A stretch of DNA of 64,000 nt from Halobacillus litoralis (GCF_020171725.1 NZ_JAIVAJ010000003.1:124001-188000); one strand, 5' to 3'. Counted from the first letter of the stretch, positions 32,702-41,411 are shown. The notes: generated by a model from the letters alone, not told the origin. Translations and numbers: made by a program.

Positions 32702-33538
32702 ATGGAAGAGAAGTTTTTTCAGAAGCCTGCTACGTATGTGGATGTTGTCGGGTTACAGGTCACGGACTTGAAGAGGTCGCTTCGTTTCTATCATGAAAGG
32801 CTGGGGCTTCAAGTGCTGGAACAGATGGAGAATCGAGCGGTGCTTTCTGCGGACGGAGTTCGACCTTTGCTTGAACTGGAAGAGCCGCAGTCTGTGGAGT
32901 CTAAGGACAGCCGTGCTGTCGGACTGTATCACTTCGCTATTCTAGTGCCGGAGCGCGGCGACGTTGGGCGGTTGATTCAGCATTTATCTAAAGAGGGAAT
33001 TCCAATTGGCGGAGCGGACCACCTAGTCAGCGAAGCGATTTATTTTAACGATCCAGACCAAAACGGAATTGAAGTCTATGCGGATCGCTCAGCTTCAGAG
33101 TGGCAGTGGGCAGGTCATGAATTGAAGATGACGACGGATCCGCTGGATGTTGATGGGCTTGTGCAAGCCGCCGGTCGTAACTGGGACGGCTTCCCGTCAG
33201 CAACACGGATGGGGCACATCCATTTGACGGTTCAGGATTTAAACGAGACGCTTCGTTTCTATACGGAGGGGCTCGGGTTCAAGGTTACGAATCATATGTT
33301 TCCGCAAGCGGCTTTCTTGTCGACCGAGGGCTATCACCACCATTTGGCGTTGAACACGTGGAAAGGGGAAGGCGCTCCTATGCCTTCTTCAAAGAGCGCT
33401 GGATTGAAGGAGTTCACGGTCGTGTTTCCGAGTGATGAGGAGAAGCATCGGGCTGTTAAAAGCTTGGAAGAGATGGGGCTCTCTCTTCAAGAGGGTATAG
33501 TAATCGATCCTTCCGGGAATTCCGTTCGTCTCGTGTGA
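32702..33538 (+). CDS. VOC-fold extradiol dioxygenase (CatE-like)
   Basis: This 278-residue protein has two vicinal oxygen chelate domains, each opening with a line such as VDVVGLQVTDLKRSLRFYHE and RMGHIHLTVQDLNETLRFYT. Metal ligands are expected at His of GHIHLTV, His of YHHHLALN and Glu near the end. The length and layout match catechol-2,3-dioxygenases of the CatE/YfiE type in bacilli, which detoxify catechols. The partner CatD is not present. GAGGAGAGGG precedes the start, and TATAGT near 32673 with TTGTGT upstream may be the promoter. Confidence 0.85.
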   Translation: MEEKFFQKPATYVDVVGLQVTDLKRSLRFYHERLGLQVLEQMENRAVLSADGVRPLLELEEPQSVESKDSRAVGLYHFAILVPERGDVGRLIQHLSKEGIPIGGADHLVSEAIYFNDPDQNGIEVYADRSASEWQWAGHELKMTTDPLDVDGLVQAAGRNWDGFPSATRMGHIHLTVQDLNETLRFYTEGLGFKVTNHMFPQAAFLSTEGYHHHLALNTWKGEGAPMPSSKSAGLKEFTVVFPSDEEKHRAVKSLEEMGLSLQEGIVIDPSGNSVRLV

Positions 33539-33595
33539 AAATCAGTACACGTCATCCTCTCAGTCATGTAGACTAGTAGAAAAGAGGTGGCGCCA

Positions 33596-34792
33596 TTGAA
33601 AAACTTGAATATCATACGACTTGCGATGTTTTACTTGATCACTTCCGTCTATTATTTGAATTTTCCTGACACAAACCTTCATATGGCCGTCGTCATCGTC
33701 GCCATAATCGGGTTCACGGTGACCCACTTCCTCCTGTACGGACCAAGGGGAGAGGAGTGGCTCGCCTACATATTAGCAGTCAACTTCACCTTAATCTTTA
33801 TTCTCGGCATGCTCGATCCTGGATCTACCGTCTATTTGATCTTGTTCGGTGTAGATGCCGTGACGTTGTTCACAGTGGAAAACCGCAGGAAGGTCATTCT
33901 TCCTTTTGTTCTCTTGTTTGGCGCGATGTTCATTACAATCAATCTTTATTCCTACCAGGTCACAGACAGCTTTTCGATTTTCGAGAACTTGATCAGTGGC
34001 GCGTTTGTCGTGTTCAGTGTCATCGTCGGTCGGTTGATTTACCGGTTGATGGAGGCGCAGGAGACGGTAAGCGAACAGTACGGCGAGCTGAAGGATGCCC
34101 ATGATCAGCTGAAGCAGTACTCGGAGCAGGTCGAGGAATTGACGGCGATTGAAGAACGGAACCGCATTTCGCGGGAAATTCACGATACGGTCGGGCATAA
34201 AATGACGGCACTCCTCATGCAGCTTCAGGTCGCGCGGGAGCTTCAACAAGCCGATCCTGATAAGAGTGCATCCGCCCTTCAAGTGTCGGAGGACCTCGCC
34301 CGCGAAGCCTTGCATGAGACGAGAATGTCAGTGCGGACGCTCCAATCCACTAGAGAAGATGCGCGTTCTTTTGTGACAAAAGTGAGAGAGCTGCTTGAGG
34401 ATTATGAGCGGCAGACGGGACTTGAGTCGATGTTTCACGTGGAAGGAGAGCCCACCAATCTTCCGCCCACGATTCAGTTGACGATGACCCGGCTTGTGCA
34501 GGAATCGTTGACCAATGCCGTCAAGCACGGCCATGCGAAAACGTGTGAAGTCGAACTCATCACGGAAGAAGAGCGTGTCACCCTTCACATCACAGACGAT
34601 GGAAAAGGGGCAGGCGATGTGCAGTTCGGGTTCGGCATGACGAACATGCGGGAACGCGTGCAGGAATACGGAGGCAGGCTCACCTTTGAAACACAGCCGG
34701 ACAAAGGTTTCTCCTTACGTGCGGTGTTCCCTTTAAGACGAATGACTTGGAAAGTAGGTGGCGGACATGATAACCCTTATGATCGTAGATGA
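33596..34792 (+). CDS. lnrJ: NarL/DesK-type sensor histidine kinase (LnrJ-like)
   Basis: This protein has about 398 residues from the TTG at 33596, which lies at the right distance from AGAGGTGG; the GTG at 33587 overlaps that site. Five or six membrane helices fill residues 1-150, a coiled coil follows, and then the HisKA_3 dimerisation box ISREIHDTVGHKMTALLMQL with His196. The catalytic domain has LVQESLTNAVKHGHA and DDGKGAG. It overlaps the response regulator by 26 bp. The order kinase, regulator, ATPase, permease, permease is that of B. subtilis lnrJKLMN, which senses and expels linearmycin-type polyenes. Confidence 0.8.
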   Translation: MKNLNIIRLAMFYLITSVYYLNFPDTNLHMAVVIVAIIGFTVTHFLLYGPRGEEWLAYILAVNFTLIFILGMLDPGSTVYLILFGVDAVTLFTVENRRKVILPFVLLFGAMFITINLYSYQVTDSFSIFENLISGAFVVFSVIVGRLIYRLMEAQETVSEQYGELKDAHDQLKQYSEQVEELTAIEERNRISREIHDTVGHKMTALLMQLQVARELQQADPDKSASALQVSEDLAREALHETRMSVRTLQSTREDARSFVTKVRELLEDYERQTGLESMFHVEGEPTNLPPTIQLTMTRLVQESLTNAVKHGHAKTCEVELITEEERVTLHITDDGKGAGDVQFGFGMTNMRERVQEYGGRLTFETQPDKGFSLRAVFPLRRMTWKVGGGHDNPYDRR

Positions 34793-35441
34793 CCAGGAAT
34801 TGATGCGCGACGGATTGGCGACGATTCTCGACTTGAAGCAGGAGCTGTCTGTCGTCGGCGTCGCGTCTGATGGACGGGAAGCGTATGAAATGGCACTTGA
34901 GAAAAAGCCGGACATCGTGCTGATGGATATCCGGATGCCGGGGACGAACGGCGTCCAAGGAGCGAACCTCATTACCTCATCCCTGCTCGATACGAAGGTC
35001 CTGATGCTGACGACATTCTCGGACACCGAGCTGATTTTAGAAGCCCTGACCGAAGGCGCCCACGGGTATCTTTTGAAAGACATGCCGACCGACTCCATCG
35101 TCCAGGCCATCATGACCGTGCACTCAGGCGGTATCGTTCTCCCACAGGCCCTCACTGCAGAAATCATGAGCGAAATGAAACGCAGACAAGACTTGGAAAA
35201 GGACATCTTCCCGTCTCAGAACGTCCCGGAGATCATCCACGATTTGACCGAACGCGAGCGGGAAGTGTTGAAGAAGCTTGGCGAAGGCTTGAACAACAAA
35301 GAAATCGCCGCCCAACTCTATATCTCAGAAGGCACGGTGAAGAACCACGTCTCGCACCTGATCGGCAAACTGGAGGTGCGCGACCGCACGCAAGCCGCGA
35401 TTTTCGCAGTCCGCTACGGCATCACCACCTTCACGTCATGA
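34767..35441 (+). CDS. lnrK: NarL/LuxR-family response regulator (LnrK-like)
   Basis: This protein has 224 residues from the ATG at 34767 after AGGTGGCGG. The receiver domain (IVDDQE, Asp54 in IVLMDIRMPG, Lys in LLKDMP) is joined to a LuxR-type helix-turn-helix (LTEREREVLKKLGEGLNNKE, then ISEGTVKNHVSHLIGKLEVR). Its target is probably the ABC transporter operon that starts 126 bp downstream, behind a terminator. The family is certain; the link to linearmycin is by gene order. Confidence 0.85.
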   Translation: MITLMIVDDQELMRDGLATILDLKQELSVVGVASDGREAYEMALEKKPDIVLMDIRMPGTNGVQGANLITSSLLDTKVLMLTTFSDTELILEALTEGAHGYLLKDMPTDSIVQAIMTVHSGGIVLPQALTAEIMSEMKRRQDLEKDIFPSQNVPEIIHDLTEREREVLKKLGEGLNNKEIAAQLYISEGTVKNHVSHLIGKLEVRDRTQAAIFAVRYGITTFTS

Positions 35442-35458
35442 CTTTTGGCACATGCCGA

Positions 35459-35485
35459 GGCAGCTACTCCAGCTGTCTTTTTTTT
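35459..35485 (+). terminator. Rho-independent terminator
   Basis: GGCAGCT (35459-35465) pairs with AGCTGTC (35471-35477) with one G-T pair, followed by eight T. It separates the two-component genes from the transporter genes. Confidence 0.75.
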
Positions 35486-35567
35486 ATGCAAATCTATCGC
35501 TCGGGAGATTCCCTTTTTTCCAAACGAAGGTACGCTAGAAACATCAATCAGACGAGGAGTGAACGGA

Positions 35568-36494
35568 ATGATCGAGGTGAAAGAGCTGAAGAAGAGTTAC
35601 GGGCAGAAGGAAGTCGTGAAGGATGTGTCGTTCAAGTTGGAAAAAGGGGAAGCGTTCGGCCTGCTGGGTCCGAATGGGGCCGGGAAGTCGACCACGATCG
35701 CGATGATCTGCGGGCTGGTGCCGTATGACGGGGGCGGCATTCTATGGGGGGACCAGCCAATGAGCCCGTCGATGAAGAGGCGGGTCGGCATTGTGCCTCA
35801 GGAAATTGCGCTCTACCAGACGATGTCGGCACGTGAGAACTTGTTGTTCTGGGGCAGGATGTACGGATTGTCCCGGAAAGAGGCGAAGAAGCGTGCGGAT
35901 GAGGTGCTTGCGATTGTCGGGCTGACGGAGCGTGGGAAGGAAGCGGTGGAGACGTTCTCAGGCGGAATGAAGCGCCGGGTCAACATCGGAGCGGCACTCA
36001 TGCACAATCCAGAGCTTCTGATCATGGATGAACCGACCGTCGGGATTGACCCGCAGTCGAGGAATCACATCCTCGAGACCGTGAAGAAGTTGAATCATGC
36101 GGGGATGACGATGATTTATACGAGTCACTATATGGAGGAAGTCGAGTTCCTCTGTGACCGCGTCGGTATTATGGATCACGGTGAGGTGATTGCGAGTGGG
36201 ACGCATAAGGAACTGTGCCGGCGTCTAGTCGGAGGTACGGTCATCCGCTTGGAGCTTGAGGAAGCGAATGAAGCGGGCGTGAAGGCGCTTGAGCAGCTGA
36301 GTGGCGTGGATCAAGTCACTGTTCAGGAGGAGCAGAAGGTCTATGACTGTTTCGTCACAAGTCCTCATGAAGTGATGAGCGGGATGATGGAGACGGTTGT
36401 CGAATACGGGATTAAGGTCTCGTCGATGGAAGTGCAGGAGCCGAATTTGGAAGCGGTGTTCCTGCAGCTTACGGGTCGGACATTACGAGATTAG
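35568..36494 (+). CDS. lnrL: ABC transporter ATPase (LnrL-like)
   Basis: This protein has 308 residues from the ATG at 35568 after GAGGAGTGAACGG; longer readings run back into the terminator. It has Walker A GPNGAGKST, Q-loop VPQEIALYQ, signature FSGGMKRRV, Walker B LLIMDEPTVGIDP and switch His in YTSHYMEE. The C-terminal domain of about 75 residues is as in antibiotic exporters of the DrrA/LnrL group. It pairs with two permeases encoded downstream. Confidence 0.88.
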   Translation: MIEVKELKKSYGQKEVVKDVSFKLEKGEAFGLLGPNGAGKSTTIAMICGLVPYDGGGILWGDQPMSPSMKRRVGIVPQEIALYQTMSARENLLFWGRMYGLSRKEAKKRADEVLAIVGLTERGKEAVETFSGGMKRRVNIGAALMHNPELLIMDEPTVGIDPQSRNHILETVKKLNHAGMTMIYTSHYMEEVEFLCDRVGIMDHGEVIASGTHKELCRRLVGGTVIRLELEEANEAGVKALEQLSGVDQVTVQEEQKVYDCFVTSPHEVMSGMMETVVEYGIKVSSMEVQEPNLEAVFLQLTGRTLRD

Positions 36495-36505
36495 GAGGGA
36501 AGTAG

Positions 36506-37678
36506 ATGTTTACAATTGCGATGAAAGATGTATGGCTGCGTCTGAAAGATAAACGGGGACTCGTATCCATGCTGCTGATGCCGATTCTATTGACGGCGAT
36601 TCTCGGATCGGCGCTCTCTGGGAATTTTTCCGAGTCAGCGTCGATGCCTGATACAACGGTCGGCGTCACGTTCGATGAAGACGACTCCCTTTCTAAACAG
36701 TGGGTCGAGGAGACGATGCCTGGTGATGAAGTGTCCGTCGTTACGTTTGCGGATCGTGAAAAGGTTGAAAAAGCACTTGAGAAGCAGGAAGTGGATGTCG
36801 GGGTGCTTCTGCCGGATATGTGGGGACAGAAGATGGCGACCGCTGACGTCACGGTTCTGACCGATCCGGATAAAACGATGCAGGCGTCCATTGTCGAGGC
36901 TGTACTCCATGCCTATATCGACCGCGTGAATGCCGTCGGGACAACCGCAGAACAGTTTGCGGAGGAGCTTTCAGCTGTTGGGGGTGTTGAGGTTACGCCT
37001 GAAACAGAAAACCTTGTTTCGGATATGAGTGTACTTGCTCAATCGAACGAGGGAAGGGTGGCGACAGCAACGGATGGAGGAACTTCCGTGACGGGCATGC
37101 AGTATTATGCGGCGGCGATGGGCGTCATGTTCCTACTGTTCAACGCCACGATTGGAGCACGATCCATTCTTGAGGAGCGGCATTCAGAGACGCTTGCCCG
37201 GCTTGCGATGACACCGCATCGATCGTTTCACATCATCGGTGGGAAATTTATCGGGACGCTGTTGTTTTCCCTTGTCCAGTTCGGCCTCTTTCTGGCGGCA
37301 ACACACCTTATGTTCCAAGTCTCATGGGGAACGAACCTCCTGCAGGTCTTCGCAATAGGCTTTACGTACGCGTTCGCCGTCTCGGGCATTGCGATGATGC
37401 TTGCGGGGATTGTAAAAGAAGAGAAAACAGTCGACAGCATCGGAGGCATCGGCGTTCAAATCCTCGCCCTGCTCGGAGGTTCGATGATTCCCGTTGCCGC
37501 CTTCCCAGACGCCATCCAGATCATTTCCAACGCGATTCCGAACAACTGGGCGCTGGATCAGTTCGTGCACGTGATGACCGGAGCCGCATGGAGCGACCTG
37601 ATCCTTTCGATGACCGCCCTCGTCATGGTTGGCTTAGGAACGCTGATTCTAGGATGGGTCAGATTACAAGTGAGATAA
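36506..37678 (+). CDS. lnrM: ABC-2 type permease (LnrM-like)
   Basis: This 390-residue permease has one N-terminal helix (about 20-38), a large extracytoplasmic domain (about 40-205), and then five helices in the last 180 residues. The ABC-2 region EERHSETLARLAMTP lies between the second and third helices. The architecture matches the LnrM/YhgE-like ABC-2 permeases. It lies 11 bp after the ATPase gene and 3 bp before the next permease gene, with which it should form a heterodimer. Confidence 0.85.
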   Translation: MFTIAMKDVWLRLKDKRGLVSMLLMPILLTAILGSALSGNFSESASMPDTTVGVTFDEDDSLSKQWVEETMPGDEVSVVTFADREKVEKALEKQEVDVGVLLPDMWGQKMATADVTVLTDPDKTMQASIVEAVLHAYIDRVNAVGTTAEQFAEELSAVGGVEVTPETENLVSDMSVLAQSNEGRVATATDGGTSVTGMQYYAAAMGVMFLLFNATIGARSILEERHSETLARLAMTPHRSFHIIGGKFIGTLLFSLVQFGLFLAATHLMFQVSWGTNLLQVFAIGFTYAFAVSGIAMMLAGIVKEEKTVDSIGGIGVQILALLGGSMIPVAAFPDAIQIISNAIPNNWALDQFVHVMTGAAWSDLILSMTALVMVGLGTLILGWVRLQVR

Positions 37679-37690
37679 GGAGTGATGAGG

Positions 37691-38839
37691 ATGAGAAAGA
37701 TATGGACACTTGCCACCATGGAATGGAAGCGGCTATTCAAGAAGCCCCAATCCTACCTGATCATGTTCGGCATGCCACTACTGTTCACCTTCGTGTTCGG
37801 CGCGCTGTTCAGCGGAGGCGACGGCGAACGCGACCTGCCTCAGGTGGCCATCGTCGACCAGGACCAGTCAATCGTTTCGGAAGCACTTATGGAAAAAATA
37901 GAAGGCTCAGAACTGATGGAAGTGGGGCCGATGTCACGGGAAGAAGCGGAGCAGTACTTAGCGGATCAAGCCATCACAGGGTATCTGTTGATTGAGCCCT
38001 CATCGGCAGACAAGGTCCCGGATGTAACCTTTTCTTACCTTCCGGCCTTTGAAGGCGCATCTGTCCTCTCGTCGTGGGTTGACAATCGATTGAAGGAGAT
38101 TGAAATCCGCACAGCCGCCGCTTCGAAGTTTCAATCTCTTACGGGAACGGAGTGGGAAGAGAGCTTTTCCAGAATGGGAGACTCAGGGGAGGATGTAGAG
38201 GGCACGGTTCAAACGGTAAACGCCGCAACGGACGAAGAGATCGCCACGATGGATAACATCACCGCCCGCTCAGCCGGCTTCACAATCATGTTCGTCATGA
38301 TCGCGATGTTATCCAGCACCGGTGTTCTTTTGGAAGCGAGAAAGAACGGCGTCTGGTACCGCTTGATGGCAACGCCGGCGTCAAAGTTCGAGATCATGCT
38401 CGGCTACCTGCTTGCCTTTTTCCTGATCGGTTGGGTGCAGTTCGGCGTTCTGATGGCAGCATCCTCTTTGATCTTCGGCGTGTATTGGGGAAGTGTACTT
38501 GGGAACATCGTGCTCGTTTCAGCGCTGCTTCTCTGCACCATCGGACTCGGGCTTTTCATTGCAGGCTTTGTTGAGACGTCGGAACAGCAGTCGATTTACG
38601 GGAACGTGATCATCTTCTCCACGTGCATGCTCGGTGGCGTCTATTGGCCGATTGAAATTATGCCGGAGTTCATGCAGCGCATCGCAGACTTCGTACCCCA
38701 AACGTGGGCGATGGACGGCTTCCGCGAATTGACGACCGGAGCTGGTGCCGTTTCAGACATTCTGATGCCACTTGCTGTTTTGACAGCATTTACGGTTGTG
38801 TTTTTAGCGGTTGGAATGAAGCGGATCCGGTTTGAGTGA
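37691..38839 (+). CDS. lnrN: ABC-2 type permease (LnrN-like)
   Basis: This protein has about 382 residues from the ATG at 37691, which is 8 bp after AAGGAG; in-frame GTG 37682 and ATG 37685 are too close to it. The layout is the same as that of the preceding permease: an N-terminal helix, an external domain of about 180 residues, and five C-terminal helices with LEARKNGVWYRLMATPAS as the ABC-2 region. The two permeases are distantly similar. It ends the operon before a terminator-like hairpin and a block of intergenic repeats. Confidence 0.85.
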   Translation: MRKIWTLATMEWKRLFKKPQSYLIMFGMPLLFTFVFGALFSGGDGERDLPQVAIVDQDQSIVSEALMEKIEGSELMEVGPMSREEAEQYLADQAITGYLLIEPSSADKVPDVTFSYLPAFEGASVLSSWVDNRLKEIEIRTAAASKFQSLTGTEWEESFSRMGDSGEDVEGTVQTVNAATDEEIATMDNITARSAGFTIMFVMIAMLSSTGVLLEARKNGVWYRLMATPASKFEIMLGYLLAFFLIGWVQFGVLMAASSLIFGVYWGSVLGNIVLVSALLLCTIGLGLFIAGFVETSEQQSIYGNVIIFSTCMLGGVYWPIEIMPEFMQRIADFVPQTWAMDGFRELTTGAGAVSDILMPLAVLTAFTVVFLAVGMKRIRFE

Positions 38840-38844
38840 GGGGG

Positions 38845-38876
38845 AACGGTCGAGAGAGCATGTGTCACGACCGTTT
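38845..38876 (+). terminator. hairpin after the ABC operon
   Basis: AACGGTCG (38845-38852) pairs perfectly with CGACCGTT (38868-38875). The loop is long and the T-tract weak. Its loop carries GAGAGAG, a sequence also seen in the dispersed repeats nearby, so it may be part of a repeat rather than a pure terminator. Confidence 0.5.
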
Positions 38877-38888
38877 CGGCTCATTGTA

Positions 38889-38960
38889 GTGTGGAGAACC
38901 GTTTTGCCTGGGATGAGCAGCAAAAATGGTCTAGAGAAGAGCGCTCAAGACGGTTTTCAC
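38889..38960. repeat. intergenic repeat block
   Basis: AAATGGTCTAGAGAAGAG... (38924-38960) matches the two units at 27836 and 27888, ending in GACGGTTTTCAC. A related shorter element (GTGTGGAGAACCGTTTTG) lies at 38889. No open frame of interest is present in this 194-bp gap. Confidence 0.45.
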
Positions 38961-39033
38961 ATGCATTTCTTTTTTCTAACCGATATAGACCGGCTATAAT
39001 GAACATACTACTCACAGAGTGAGGTGTTCTAGG

Positions 39034-39456
39034 GTGAAGAAAGATGTCGATGATTATTTGCAGGAAGGCATATACGGACCGAAAGAGATCAACCCGTCGG
39101 AGCGGAGAAAGTATCTCGGCACATTGCGGGAGCGGATTGTACTTGTGCTGACGAACGGACAGCTCGTCCAGGGGGAGGGGCTGGCTGAGCTTGAGAAAGC
39201 GATGAAGGAATATCCAGATGCGACGCTGCTTCTTGACCGCCAAGTGAGCAACCGGTTCCGGAAGCCTTATCGACAGCTTGCTAACAAGCATCGTATTCAA
39301 CATACGACGGTCGATAATCAGGAAGTTGAAACGGATGTCGGCGCGGTCCTTGCGGTGGATTATGCCGTTGAAAAGGAAGACATCACCGTGACAGAGAAGG
39401 CAGAGAAGAAAGAAGAGAAAAAAGGGTTTTGGAAGTCATTATTTGGACGATCTTGA
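39034..39456 (+). CDS. yueI: YueI/DUF1694 family protein
   Basis: This protein has 140 residues from the GTG at 39034, which lies about 7 bp after GAGGTG. The N-terminal DDYLQEGIYGPKEINPSER is the YueI family hallmark, and the core contains LTNGQLVQGEGLAELEKAM and DRQVSNRFRKPYRQLA. The C-terminal tail is rich in Lys/Glu (EKAEKKEEKKGFWKSLFGRS) and may be an amphipathic membrane tether. It is cytoplasmic and its function is unknown. A TATAAT at 38995-39000 is a plausible -10. Confidence 0.88.
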   Translation: MKKDVDDYLQEGIYGPKEINPSERRKYLGTLRERIVLVLTNGQLVQGEGLAELEKAMKEYPDATLLLDRQVSNRFRKPYRQLANKHRIQHTTVDNQEVETDVGAVLAVDYAVEKEDITVTEKAEKKEEKKGFWKSLFGRS

Positions 39457-39582
39457 AGGGAAGTCACATTGTTCCAATAACCCAGAACTAAAGTCCCTGT
39501 GCCTATTTTCGTATTATTAAGATTTCTTTAAAAAATACGCAATCTGGGTAACAGGTATACATTTTTCGTGCTATACTTTTGT

Positions 39583-39660
39583 TGTCTCATACTTAGGAGA
39601 CGATGTTCGTGTTCACGGACTGAGCCCTGCGCCTCAAGGACGAGGTGGGGGCTTTTCTTA
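39583..39660 (+). ncRNA. candidate small structured RNA ending in a terminator
   Basis: An extended -10 element (TGCTATACT, hexamer at 39572-39577) would start a transcript near 39583. Three adjacent hairpins follow: TGTCTC/GAGACG (39583-39602), GTTCGT/ACGGAC (39605-39620), and a terminator AGCCC...CCTC/GAGG...GGGCT (39623-39653) with a TTTTCTT tail. No coding frame fits. It ends about 100 bp before the yvbH start, so it could be a riboswitch-like leader or a separate RNA. I matched it to no known class. Confidence 0.4.
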
Positions 39661-39758
39661 TGCCTCTAAACAGGCCTGTAGTTCGAACCTCCCTTTTTGA
39701 CAAAATTTCCTTATGGTACGATGATGAGGAAAATAGATTGATCAGGAGGTTTTCAGGA

Positions 39759-40373
39759 ATGTTCAAAAAGATTGCAAGTGACGCCTTAGGGTTAAGTGAT
39801 ATTGGCCGCATCATCAGCCGCGAAGATTTCGATAAAGCGCAGTCCGATGACTTCGTCCTTTCAGAGGATGGAGAGAGAATTCATTTTCTCATCAAGTCGA
39901 AGACAGACGAATACTGCTTCACAAACCGTGCGCTCATCCATTTAGATGGAGAGAAAGCGTCCAGCAGTAAACGAAACATCTATCGTTATGATTATTATAA
40001 GAATCCGGTCAAAAACGTATCGATCGAAACCGCTGGAACGGTTGACCTGGACCTTGAGATCAAGTTTTCAATGGGCAGTCAGTATTTCAGTGTAGATATC
40101 GCCAAGGATGAAGGCGAAGCGATTGCGGACTTGTACAAGTCTCTCGTTGCGATCGGTCATATTCAGGAAGAGAACGAACGCCAAAGAGAGTTCGCTCACA
40201 ACAGTGTGAACACGGCGAGTAGTCTGATTAAGGATAATCGTTTCCACGACAATGACATCTCCCAGGAATTCGAGCAGACGGTCGAGTTTGCATACAAATG
40301 GTTCACGAACAAGCATGACGAGTTTACACGTAAAGATTATCAAGAGATTTTTGACAAATACATTCAAAACTAA
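39759..40373 (+). CDS. yvbH: YvbH-like PH-domain protein
   Basis: This protein has 204 residues, the length of B. subtilis YvbH, from the ATG at 39759 after AGGAGG. The first 120 residues form a bacterial pleckstrin-homology-like domain (ERIHFLIKSKTDEYCFTNRA, VDLDLEIKFSMGSQYFSVDI). The C-terminal 80 residues form a helical extension (YvbH_ext type). It is cytoplasmic with no signal or membrane helix. The function is unknown. It follows a structured RNA candidate and precedes a VOC protein. Confidence 0.88.
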   Translation: MFKKIASDALGLSDIGRIISREDFDKAQSDDFVLSEDGERIHFLIKSKTDEYCFTNRALIHLDGEKASSSKRNIYRYDYYKNPVKNVSIETAGTVDLDLEIKFSMGSQYFSVDIAKDEGEAIADLYKSLVAIGHIQEENERQREFAHNSVNTASSLIKDNRFHDNDISQEFEQTVEFAYKWFTNKHDEFTRKDYQEIFDKYIQN

Positions 40374-40456
40374 TAAAGCGAGCGCAGACCTTAAACGTGT
40401 CTGCGCTTTTTTTGCATGGTAGAATATAGGTACTTATAAAAGGAGGCGTTGAATTG

Positions 40457-40828
40457 ATGTATCAGTTTATTCACCACGTGTCGATCATTGTCACAGATAT
40501 CGAGAAAGCGAAACATTTCTACGGCGAAGTGCTGGGGCTCGAGGAGAGCGATGCGCGTCCGGATTTCGGGTTTCCAGGGGCATGGTATCAAATCGGTGAT
40601 ACGCAGCTTCATTTGATTGTACATAAAGAAGGGAAGACGCTGAGGGGCACGACAGACATTGATACGCGTGACGGACATTTTGCCTTCCGGGTGACGGATA
40701 TGGACGGACTCCTTAAGCGGCTGGATGAGCACGGGGTGGAGTATGTCAATAAACCAACGAACAAAACGCCGTGGCATCAAGTGTATGTGACGGACCCTTC
40801 TGGGAACGTGATGGAATTCAATCAATAA
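40457..40828 (+). CDS. VOC family (glyoxalase-like) protein
   Basis: This 123-residue single VOC module pair (FIHHVSIIVTDIEKAKHFYG, then HFAFRVTDMDGLLKRL) has putative metal ligands at His in IHHVSI, His in LHLIV, His in GHFAF and Glu in VMEFNQ. It may be a lyase or resistance protein; the reaction is unknown. ATG 40457 or the adjacent TTG 40454 may start it, since GGAGG is 8 or 11 bp away. The 3' end overlaps a long hairpin. Confidence 0.85.
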   Translation: MYQFIHHVSIIVTDIEKAKHFYGEVLGLEESDARPDFGFPGAWYQIGDTQLHLIVHKEGKTLRGTTDIDTRDGHFAFRVTDMDGLLKRLDEHGVEYVNKPTNKTPWHQVYVTDPSGNVMEFNQ

Positions 40829-40878
40829 ACAAAAAGGGCGCACAAATAGGTTTCCTATTTAGCGCCCTTTTTGTTTAT
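40825..40878. terminator. long bidirectional terminator
   Basis: ATAAACAAAAAGGGCGC (from 40825) pairs over about 17 bp with its exact complement ending at 40878. An inner AATAGG/CCTATT stem is nested in the loop. It serves both convergent genes. Confidence 0.92.
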
Positions 40879-41411
40879 CTTCTTCTTCTACCGAGGTTGC
40901 TACCGGATCCAGCTAAGTACTCCTGAGTATCTCGAATGCTGTCTGTATTTGGACTTATCCCGTATTGGTATTGATCAGCTAACTGAAAATCCTTCCTTCG
41001 TTGATTGGCATTCAATTCTCTTTTATTCATCGTTCGACTCTTTTGTGTTCCACTAGTCACCTCAAGAGAATAGGCAAGCCCTTCTAAATCAGGGCTTTTA
41101 AAGGGGGCGTAAGCTTTAAAAGAATGGTTGCTGCTAATTTGCTTTAAATCTATGGTCCAATTTACTTTTCTACGCTTGGTATCAACAGATGTCTTTAACC
41201 GCTTTTCTGAAGTGTTGGGTGGTGCCTGTGATGTAACTTTTCTAATTGTGAGCTTGACGTACAATCCGTCTTCTATTAAAAGGAAACCGTGTTCGTTACC
41301 AGACATCCCTTCTGTACTGAAGACAGGAATAGATTGATAGTTGAAAAATTGATAGGCCAGAGTAATGACAAGTTGATTCACGCCTTTCTTACGTACTTTC
41401 AGTGGGTTCAT
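40875..41411 (-). CDS. uncharacterised cytoplasmic protein
   Basis: This protein has 178 residues from the ATG at 41411 after AGGAGGGG. The first 80 residues look like beta-strands (LVITLAYQFFNYQSIPVFST, HGFLLIEDGLYVKLTIRKV) and the rest is basic and polar, ending in RRRR. No signal peptide or membrane helix is present. I do not recognise the family. The gene is AT-richer than its neighbours and stands alone on the minus strand, divergent from a MATE pump gene, which may mark recent acquisition. Confidence 0.6.
   Translation of the reverse strand: MNPLKVRKKGVNQLVITLAYQFFNYQSIPVFSTEGMSGNEHGFLLIEDGLYVKLTIRKVTSQAPPNTSEKRLKTSVDTKRRKVNWTIDLKQISSNHSFKAYAPFKSPDLEGLAYSLEVTSGTQKSRTMNKRELNANQRRKDFQLADQYQYGISPNTDSIRDTQEYLAGSGSNLGRRRR

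Noticed and set aside
33791..34315. 174-residue antisense frame in the LnrJ-like kinase gene
   Set aside because: Shadow of a real gene with HisKA_3 motifs.
37324..37995. Arg-rich plus-strand frame across the two permease genes
   Set aside because: It is out of frame with two clear membrane proteins and rich in Arg/His/Pro, a mark of a wrong-frame translation.
39583..39660. Known riboswitch classes (fluoride, preQ1, THF, T-box) for the structured RNA
   Set aside because: The conserved bases that I recall for these classes are not present; only the hairpins and terminator are clear.
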